NCBI GenBank assembly: GCA_910588955.1 | Contig: CAJURQ010000015.1 | Coordinates: 1-64,000 of the forward strand | Direction: 5' to 3' | Length of the DNA: 64,000 nt | From: an uncultured Lachnospiraceae bacterium | Lineage (GTDB): Bacteria > Bacillota > Clostridia > Lachnospirales > Lachnospiraceae | Translations under genes and position numbers: made by a program | The notes under the pieces: generated by a model | The model's input: the letters and a program-made list of their open reading frames with translations, nothing else | Told to the model about the DNA's origin: nothing | Databases searched by the model: none | Part shown: positions 58,706-64,000 of the stretch, one piece after another | How positions within the stretch are numbered: position 1 is the stretch's first letter | Layout of the letters: each line of letters begins with the position of its first letter

Positions 58706-58767
58706 TTTTCGATTCTGCAAAAGCTCCTATATCTGGCTTTGGCAGGAGCCGGAAGCAGAATCGAAAA
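58706..58767. repeat. Nested palindrome after the DUF4179 gene
   Basis: Outer stem TTTTCGATTCTGC / GCAGAATCGAAAA (13 bp, perfect) encloses AGCTCCT / AGGAGC. It is 12 nt after the DUF4179 stop. On the minus strand AAAACTTAAAGG follows, so the canonical U-tract is absent. Confidence 0.75.
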
Positions 58768-58778
58768 ACATTTATATT

Positions 58779-59930
58779 TTATTCTGAAAGCAGTATCTCG
58801 ACTTTTTCGTTTTCATACGATGTTAAAACGATTAGCGCAGCTATCTCGTCAACATCAACAACCCGGGCAAAACCTGCTATCTGATACGCATTTGACTTAT
58901 TGTTGTCCGTATATCCCAATCTGCCGGGATTCGCTAAGTATGAAATTCTTGTTCCGTCTTTTAATACAACTCCTTTGACTTCGGGAATACCAAGATCGTC
59001 TTCATGTTCCGCCGGAGCTTCACTGACAGAATAATTTACCTGGATGGAAATCGGCGAGATACTAATATCTTCCATCGTGAAACCCGTTCCTTCCACTTTT
59101 TTCCCTACCTTAATATTCCGGGTTGAACTGACATCGGAAAGATTTAATTCAAAATTCCAGACCCCCTCCACTGCAGGAATAAATGCCGCTTTTGAAAAGG
59201 TTCCCAAATCTTTGAATGCAACATGCAGTGTTTTGCCAAGAAGTGAATCGTTCTTGTCCGCAGCACTTGCCTGAATAATGTATTCCATATTTCCGTTATC
59301 ATCAGTATAATGAGAAATAATGCTTCCATCTTCATAACTTTCCACAGACGTTCCATCTTCATATACCGATGCGCCGTTTTCATCAAGGACAATTCCATCG
59401 TACATGGTTCCGCTCATATTAACCCATGCACTTTCATCCTCAGGATGATCTCCTTGGTACACATTTACCATATCGAATCCCGGCTCCGTCCGATCCGCCA
59501 CGCTGTAGCCGGAAATGCGAAATGCCATATATACAAATCTCTCATCCGCAATTACGGTATCCGGTTCTATTGTAACACCGTTAATTGTCACGGCAAGTGA
59601 CGGACTGTCCGGTTCTTCACGATACACTTTTGCTATATTCTTTTCTGTAAGCACTTGCTGCTGCTCATCGGATGCCTGAATATTTCCGTTCATGCCTCTC
59701 CCCCAATAGTGATGAACTGCCGCAGCGGCGCTTATGCCGCTAACTGCCAATATGCAGACGCCTGCAGCAGCGGCAGCCTGTGTTTTAAACTTTCTTTTTC
59801 TGCTTTTATGTGTTTTTTTCATAGAAACAATATCCTCCTGCTTAATCATTTCAAAGGCCTGATTTGTTTTTTTCAACACAATTTCCGATAATTCTATTTC
59901 TTCAGAAAGTATAGTTTTCTTATTTGCCAT
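58779..59930 (-). CDS. DUF4179-type anti-sigma factor
   Basis: This 383-aa single-pass protein has a cytoplasmic N terminus of about 48 residues, a membrane helix (TQAAAAAGVCILAVSGISAAAAVHHYW) and an ectodomain with the DUF4179 pattern: SLAVTINGVTIEPDTVIADERFVYMAFRISG near its start, then beta-rich segments (WNFELNLSDVSSTRNIKV; GFTMEDISISPISIQV). Such proteins sit next to ECF-type sigma genes and hold the sigma factor at the membrane. It overlaps the sigma gene by 11 nt. Confidence 0.87.
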   Translation of the reverse strand: MANKKTILSEEIELSEIVLKKTNQAFEMIKQEDIVSMKKTHKSRKRKFKTQAAAAAGVCILAVSGISAAAAVHHYWGRGMNGNIQASDEQQQVLTEKNIAKVYREEPDSPSLAVTINGVTIEPDTVIADERFVYMAFRISGYSVADRTEPGFDMVNVYQGDHPEDESAWVNMSGTMYDGIVLDENGASVYEDGTSVESYEDGSIISHYTDDNGNMEYIIQASAADKNDSLLGKTLHVAFKDLGTFSKAAFIPAVEGVWNFELNLSDVSSTRNIKVGKKVEGTGFTMEDISISPISIQVNYSVSEAPAEHEDDLGIPEVKGVVLKDGTRISYLANPGRLGYTDNNKSNAYQIAGFARVVDVDEIAALIVLTSYENEKVEILLSE

Positions 59931-60447
59931 TTCTATCCTCCTGACAATCGCTATAATACTTTTCCACTTGTTTTCTTCCTCTTGAAATCCACGTCTTTAC
60001 GGTATTTAATGGTAATGACAACATTTCTGCAATCTCTCTCATCTTGAATCCCTGACTATAATACAATTCCATGGGCAATCGGTATCGTTCGTCTATAGAA
60101 GCATATGCCTCCTTCAATTCAAGATTATACTCATCACATTTTGACGGTTCCTCATAGGCTTCTGCATTCCTGTAAACTGCATTCGCTCTTATGATATCAT
60201 AGCAATGGTTTATAAGTATTCTTGTCATCCATGTCTTAAAGAACTCCGGTTTTTTAAGTGTATATAACTTTTCCCAACAAGTGAGAATGGTATCCTGAAG
60301 TGCATCTGCGGCATCTTCTTCATTCATCAGAATTGCAATGGCCGTTCTATACATATCTTTCAGATATAACTGCATTAGTTCGGTAAATGCATCTTTATCA
60401 TGCCTCTGCGCCTTCTTTACACAAGACTTTGTATCAATGCTTTTCAT
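59920..60447 (-). CDS. ECF sigma factor paired with the DUF4179 protein
   Basis: This 175-aa protein has region 2 (YRTAIAILMNEEDAADALQDTILTCWEKLYTLKKPEFFKTWMTRILINHCYD) and region 4 (LPMELYYSQGFKMREIAEMLSLPLNTVKTWISRGRKQVEKYY). It ends within the anti-sigma start, which implies stoichiometric synthesis. Ribosome site AGGAGA before the ATG. The upstream region has an 11-bp inverted repeat (60474-60509), possibly a repressor site. Confidence 0.93.
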   Translation of the reverse strand: MKSIDTKSCVKKAQRHDKDAFTELMQLYLKDMYRTAIAILMNEEDAADALQDTILTCWEKLYTLKKPEFFKTWMTRILINHCYDIIRANAVYRNAEAYEEPSKCDEYNLELKEAYASIDERYRLPMELYYSQGFKMREIAEMLSLPLNTVKTWISRGRKQVEKYYSDCQEDRNGK

Positions 60448-60473
60448 TCGTTTTCTCCTACGCGCGTATGATT

Positions 60474-60509
60474 GTAAAACAAATACAAGCCTCCTTCCAT
60501 TTGTTTTAC
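60474..60509. promoter_or_regulatory. Inverted repeat upstream of the sigma gene
   Basis: GTAAAACAAAT and its exact inverse ATTTGTTTTAC are separated by 14 nt, 27 nt upstream of the sigma start. Size and position suit a dimeric repressor site. A second small inverted repeat TGTTC-N5-GAACA lies at 60571-60585 nearer to the divergent AraC gene. Confidence 0.5.
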
Positions 60510-60695
60510 GGTCATTAGACGTCAGATATTGACTTTTGGTTTCAAAATATTAGAAAATGATTTATGGAAATGTTCGAACGGAACAAACTTGCGCAAGCAG
60601 GAACAGGATTTACCTTCAGCAATTCTGTACAATGATTTTACACAAGGAGAGCAATTAAAGATCAGGCCCGCGCGGCAGGAAAGGAAGAAAACGAT

Positions 60696-61583
60696 ATGTC
60701 AATACAACTGATTCAGCAGGCAATACGCTATATGGAAGAACACATTTGCGAGGACATTAACTACACCGACGTGGCAGACAGCATACGCATGTCCAACTAT
60801 AACTTCCATCGCACATTCAGCTTTATTACCGGAATGACCGCCAATGAATACATCAGAAACCGCCGTCTTACGCTCGCTGCGCAGGAGCTGCAGACAACGG
60901 GTCTGTCCGTCATTGACGCCGCGTATAAGTATGGCTATGAATCGCCGGAGAGCTTTTCCAAGGCTTTTTTCCGCTTCCACGGCTCCACCCCGAAGCAGGC
61001 AAAAAAGCAGGGCGCGAAGCTTCATCTCTTCAATCCCCTTGTGATAAAAATCATAACGGAAGGTGGTAGTATTATGGATTACAGAATGGAACACAGAGAA
61101 TCGCAGCAGTTTCTTGCAATGGTGAGGGCTTTTTCCAACGAGATCATCAATGATGACAACGACCACAGCATTCCCGATTTCTGGACGGAATGCTTTGACA
61201 AAAATCTGGTCGAGCCCATGAAGCAGCTTCGGAAGGAAGGGAAGCGGGACATATACGGCTTATGTAGCCCCACGAAAGAAAATGAAACGCATTTTAACTA
61301 CGGCATCGGCGTTATCGTTGATGACGATACGGACCGCGCCGAGTTAGACGCCCTCATCAAAAAGGGTTATACCATCTGGAATACCGAACCCGCAGACTAT
61401 GCCGTATTCAAATGCCTTGGCGATGACGGAGACTGCATCGGTGAAGTCTGGAGCAAATTCCACAAAGAATTTTCCCCGCAGACGGGCTATGTGCAGACGG
61501 ACGACACGGACTTTGAAATCTATTTTGAAAAAGGTGAAAAGGGTCTGTTCTGCGAATTGTGGGTGCCTGTCACGAAGGGTTAA
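60696..61583 (+). CDS. AraC-type regulator with GyrI-like ligand domain
   Basis: This 295-aa protein has N-terminal twin helix-turn-helix motifs (INYTDVADSIRMSNYNFHRTFSFITGMTANEYIRNRRL; LSVIDAAYKYGYESPESFSKAFFRFHGSTPKQAK) and a C-terminal GyrI/BmrR-type effector-binding domain from about residue 125 (ESQQFLAMVRAF...YAVFKCLGD...FEIYFEKG). This order is typical of MarA/Rob-like and BmrR-like sensors of bulky hydrophobic compounds. GGAAAGGAAG precedes the ATG. It diverges from the sigma/anti-sigma operon. Confidence 0.93.
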   Translation: MSIQLIQQAIRYMEEHICEDINYTDVADSIRMSNYNFHRTFSFITGMTANEYIRNRRLTLAAQELQTTGLSVIDAAYKYGYESPESFSKAFFRFHGSTPKQAKKQGAKLHLFNPLVIKIITEGGSIMDYRMEHRESQQFLAMVRAFSNEIINDDNDHSIPDFWTECFDKNLVEPMKQLRKEGKRDIYGLCSPTKENETHFNYGIGVIVDDDTDRAELDALIKKGYTIWNTEPADYAVFKCLGDDGDCIGEVWSKFHKEFSPQTGYVQTDDTDFEIYFEKGEKGLFCELWVPVTKG

Positions 61584-61612
61584 TCCCCTTCACATAGAGG
61601 AAACGGGCGGCA

Positions 61613-62920
61613 TCAACACCGCCCGCCCTCATAGTACGCCAGAAAAACCTGCCGCGTATATTCCATATCCGCCACAGCTCCAAACTCCCGGATGGAGTGC
61701 ATTGCGAGAATCGGCGCGCCCATATCCACCGTAGGAATCGTGGTCAGCCCGGAAAGCGCGGGACCGATGGTGGAGCCGCCCGCAATATCGTTTCTGTTTA
61801 CAAACTTCTGACAGGGCACGCCTGCCCGCTCACAGACTTGCGCAAAATACGCGGCGCTCATCGCCGTCGTGGCATACCGCTGAGACGCGGAATACTTAAT
61901 CACCGGACCGCCCCCTAACACGGGGCGGCTTTCCGCATCGTGCTTGTCGCTGTAATTCGGATGCACCGCGTGCGCCAAGTCCGCTGAAATGGAGGTGGAA
62001 CCAGCAACCGCCTGAAAATACCCTTCATCCGTCATGCCCAGATTCTTACAGATGCGGTTTAAAATATGCAGCATCAGCCCGGAATTGGCTCCTTGCGCGG
62101 TGGTGCTCCCCACCTCCTCATTGTCGAACGCGGCAAACACCTGACAGCCCTCTCCCGTCTCCGCTTTCGTAAGCGCATCAAGCCCGGCATAGACCATGGA
62201 CAGATCGTCAATCCGGGACGCCGAGATAAACTCCTGCTTTTTCCCCGTAAAAATCCCTTTCTGGTACTCATACAGAAACAGTTCATAATCCACAAGGTCC
62301 GCTTTTTTGATACCCACCTCGTCCTGCAGCAGAGCCGGCAGATAATCGTCCTTCTCCATGCCTTCTTCCTTCATGGACAGAAGCGGCAGGATTTCGGTCT
62401 GTTTATTGAGGGAGCCTTTTTCTTTCATATCCCTGCTAAAATGGATGCAGAGATTCGGAATGATAAAAACAGGCTTGTCAATCTGAATCAGCTTTTCCTG
62501 CAATGTACCGTTTTCCTTCACGACCAGCCGCCCGGCGAGAGCAAGCGGTCTGTCAAACCATGTCTGCAAAATCGCCCCGCCGTACACCTCCACATTCAGC
62601 TTCACATAGCCGTCCGGCGTAACGCTGCAGGCGCCCGGTTTGATTTTTAGCGCCGGGGAATCCGTGTGCGCGCCGATGATGCGGAAACCTTCCTTCGCCA
62701 AGTCGCCTTTTCCCACCGTAAAGGCAATCACCGCCGAACCGCTTTTGACCACAAAATATCTTCCCTCATTTTTCAGAGACCAGTTTTCCGTCTCCTTTAA
62801 TTCCTCAAAACCGTTTTCCCGCAGCAATGCCGCCGCATTTTTCACGGCGTGAAACGCGGTGGGGCTGTCGTTTAAAAATTGTAATAAACCTTCTGCAAAG
62901 TTCTGATACTTCTCACTCAT
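61613..62920 (-). CDS. M18 family aminopeptidase
   Basis: This 435-aa cytosolic dinuclear zinc peptidase removes N-terminal (often acidic or neutral) residues. Motifs are IGAHTDSPALKIKP (His, Asp), SASRIDDLSMVYAGL (bridging Asp), FAAFDNEEVGSTTAQGA (catalytic Glu pair) and a C-terminal MHSIREFG (His ligand). The length fits the family, which forms large oligomers. The ATG at 62920 has GGAGG 7 nt upstream. It converges with the AraC gene, separated by 29 nt. Confidence 0.95.
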   Translation of the reverse strand: MSEKYQNFAEGLLQFLNDSPTAFHAVKNAAALLRENGFEELKETENWSLKNEGRYFVVKSGSAVIAFTVGKGDLAKEGFRIIGAHTDSPALKIKPGACSVTPDGYVKLNVEVYGGAILQTWFDRPLALAGRLVVKENGTLQEKLIQIDKPVFIIPNLCIHFSRDMKEKGSLNKQTEILPLLSMKEEGMEKDDYLPALLQDEVGIKKADLVDYELFLYEYQKGIFTGKKQEFISASRIDDLSMVYAGLDALTKAETGEGCQVFAAFDNEEVGSTTAQGANSGLMLHILNRICKNLGMTDEGYFQAVAGSTSISADLAHAVHPNYSDKHDAESRPVLGGGPVIKYSASQRYATTAMSAAYFAQVCERAGVPCQKFVNRNDIAGGSTIGPALSGLTTIPTVDMGAPILAMHSIREFGAVADMEYTRQVFLAYYEGGRC

Positions 62921-62975
62921 AATTTCCTCCATTCCGAAACGTCAGACCAGATTTTCTGCATCGAGTCATTTACTA

Positions 62976-63302
62976 TTACAGATGATCTACATATGCCTTT
63001 AACATATAGTAAAAAAGGGTCTGGTCTTTTTTAGGAATCTGCTCATATAAAGAAAGCAGGTCTTCTGACAGTTTGTCCCTGCAGTTTATTTGTGCGCTGT
63101 CCAAAATATCTCCTGCGGAACAATCCAAAATATCACATAAATCAATCAATGTGTCAAGACTCATCTTTGCAATGCCCCGCTCTACCTGACTGATGAAACC
63201 GACAGACAATTCCAGACTTTCCGCCATCTGTTCCTGCGTCAGATTTTTCTGCTTTCTGTAATATTTTATGTTTTTCCCAAGAATTTTATAGTTTATTCCC
63301 AC
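62976..63302 (-). CDS. XRE-family transcriptional regulator
   Basis: This 108-aa protein has an N-terminal Cro/C1-type helix-turn-helix (IKYYRKQKNLTQEQMAESLELSVGFISQVERGIAKMSLDTLIDLCDIL) and a short helical tail with LLSLYEQIPKKDQTLFYYMLKAY, perhaps for dimerisation. The likely start is GTG 63302, which has GGGAGA upstream; a GTG at 63335 lacks a site. It diverges from a capsule-type gene. The shared region has an inverted repeat directly after the rightward promoter, a plausible target. Confidence 0.88.
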   Translation of the reverse strand: MGINYKILGKNIKYYRKQKNLTQEQMAESLELSVGFISQVERGIAKMSLDTLIDLCDILDCSAGDILDSAQINCRDKLSEDLLSLYEQIPKKDQTLFYYMLKAYVDHL

Positions 63303-63457
63303 GCCCTGTTCTCTCCCATGTATGGCATCAATCACATGTGGTATGTGCGGATTATTTCGGTTACACAGTTTTGCTTCCCTTAAGATTTTCCCTCGAAACA
63401 GAATTTATATACAGAAAGTAATATTGCTATTATTTTTATTAAATAAAGATATTAGTA

Positions 63458-63486
63458 TTGTTAAAACAAATTTATAGTGTTATTAT
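63458..63486 (+). promoter_or_regulatory. Promoter of the CpsB-like gene
   Basis: TTGTTA (63458-63463), 17 nt, TATTAT (63481-63486), about 110 nt upstream of the CpsB-like GTG. Its start site falls at the inverted repeat 63499-63515. Confidence 0.55.
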
Positions 63487-63498
63487 ATAGAAAAATCG

Positions 63499-63515
63499 CA
63501 CTAATACTGTTAGTG
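63499..63515. promoter_or_regulatory. Inverted repeat at the capsule promoter
   Basis: CACTAA-TACTG-TTAGTG, a perfect 6-bp inverted repeat starting 13 nt after the -10. It fits a repressor site, perhaps for the divergent XRE regulator. Confidence 0.5.
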
Positions 63516-63598
63516 TGTCCGATTCTTGATATGGGCTGTGGAAATGGGAGGCCATAATACGGATTGGGGCAAAAGTTTTTCGGGGACGGTGACAGATC

Positions 63599-64000
63599 GT
63601 GAACTCTTATATAGACATGCATGCCCACATCCTGCCCGGTCTGGATGATGGAGCCAAAAATTCTGGCATGGCTTTGGAGATGCTGAGACGAGCACAGGCG
63701 GAGGGAATACAAGGAATCATTCTGACGCCCCACTATAAGCCTATGCGGCATAATGCGCGTCCTGAAACCGTGAGGCGGGCGTTTTATCAACTGGAAAAAC
63801 TGAAAGATACGGCGGGGATTTCCACCCGTCTTTATCTGGGTAACGAAGTTTATTATGGTTCGGATATGATCAACGCGCTTCGGGAAGAAAAGGCGTTTAC
63901 GATGGCGGGATCGACATGTGTCCTTGTGGAATTTAACCCGGTGGAGGATTATGCCTATATCCGTGAGGCGGCATATCGTCTGCTTGCGGAAGGTTATGTT
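63599..64000 (+). CDS. CpsB/YwqE-type PHP tyrosine phosphatase (5' part)
   Basis: The first 134 codons of a gene run off the right end of the window. The N terminus SYIDMHAHILPGLDDGAKN has the PHP metal motif HxH and GxDDG typical of CpsB/CapC/YwqE manganese-dependent protein-tyrosine phosphatases. Then come AEGIQGIILTPHYKPMRHN and LYLGNEVYYG (Glu ligand). These enzymes dephosphorylate the CpsD/YwqD tyrosine kinase controlling capsule or exopolysaccharide synthesis, so an extracellular polysaccharide locus probably follows. Start GTG at 63599 with a GGGGAC-type site; the XRE gene diverges. Confidence 0.9.
   Translation, partial: MNSYIDMHAHILPGLDDGAKNSGMALEMLRRAQAEGIQGIILTPHYKPMRHNARPETVRRAFYQLEKLKDTAGISTRLYLGNEVYYGSDMINALREEKAFTMAGSTCVLVEFNPVEDYAYIREAAYRLLAEGYV

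Noticed and set aside
58706..58767. Intrinsic terminator of the DUF4179 gene
   Set aside because: The stem is strong, but the coding strand continues AAAACTTAAAGG after it. It is kept as a palindrome, not a terminator.
60529..60711. 60-aa frame ahead of the AraC gene
   Set aside because: No ribosome site, unusual composition, and it overlaps the better-supported AraC start and its promoter region.

Overview
The window comes from a low- to mid-GC Firmicute of the class Clostridia, most likely a motile, potentially spore-forming member of the Lachnospiraceae. This is an inference from gene content: a two-subunit oxygen-sensitive class I fumarase, a Gram-positive Tad (Flp) pilus locus with a DUF5702 protein and a DUF6382-like FHA protein, a flagellin/FliS/DUF6240 cluster, BofA and YaaL, a CarD regulator, an ECF sigma factor with a DUF4179 anti-sigma factor, and two BlaI/M56 sensor pairs. 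Nearly all genes lie on the minus strand. The sequence is ordinary chromosome with no prophage, insertion sequence or CRISPR array. Two tRNA genes, tRNA-Ser(GCT) and tRNA-Lys(CTT), each have a near-consensus promoter.

Layout. 0.2-4.8 kb: tRNA-Ser, fumarase subunits, HIT protein, a flavodoxin/SCP2 fusion and a rhomboid protease. 4.8-7.2 kb: an SOS operon (small protein, DinB, SRAP protein) behind a LexA-type box. 7.2-8.6 kb: a tightly packed three-gene cluster of two unknown proteins and a Nudix hydrolase. 8.7-18.8 kb: FHA protein and the complete Tad operon (tadV-tadZ-tadA-tadB-tadC-flp-DUF5702-tadE-peptidase-tadE). It is transcribed from one promoter through a structured leader, and one tadE gene carries an in-frame palindromic insertion. 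18.8-25 kb: divergent bofA and yaaL, then DUF6240-flagellin-fliS. 25-31.1 kb: Fic protein and two tandem modules that each pair a DUF4885-like protein with a secreted protein. 31.1-34.2 kb: BlaI/M56 pair, a frameshifted secreted protein with a matching operator, and an orphan gene. 34.4-40.8 kb: glgB, a TPR/degenerate AAA+ protein, rsmA and tatD. 41-46.1 kb: tRNA-Lys, permease, ComFB-like protein, sigma/anti-sigma pair, CarD and a CheC-like protein. 46.3-54.9 kb: an operon of response regulator, AAA ATPase, histidine kinase, ABC ATPase and FtsX-type permease, then an ABC exporter and a phospholipase C-like protein. 55-60.7 kb: the deletion remnant of a sigma/anti-sigma pair, a second M56/BlaI pair with a double operator, and an intact sigma/anti-sigma pair. 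60.7-64 kb: AraC/GyrI regulator, M18 aminopeptidase, an XRE regulator and, diverging from it, the start of a CpsB/YwqE-type capsule gene.

Functional themes are cell-surface structures (Tad pilus, flagella, probable capsule), envelope-stress sensing (three sigma/anti-sigma sets with one decayed, two BlaI/M56 sets, one two-component/ABC set) and DNA-damage response. The most distinctive unexplained signal is the intergenic sequence. Many operon junctions carry nested or tandem perfect inverted repeats with TTC-type loops and no U-tract. They are a different sequence at most sites but share one architecture, and a GAATGC-stem variety recurs around the flagellin locus. The best candidates for undescribed biology are the in-frame palindrome in tadE, the three-way-junction leader of the Tad operon, the Nudix three-gene cluster and the duplicated DUF4885-like/secreted-protein modules.
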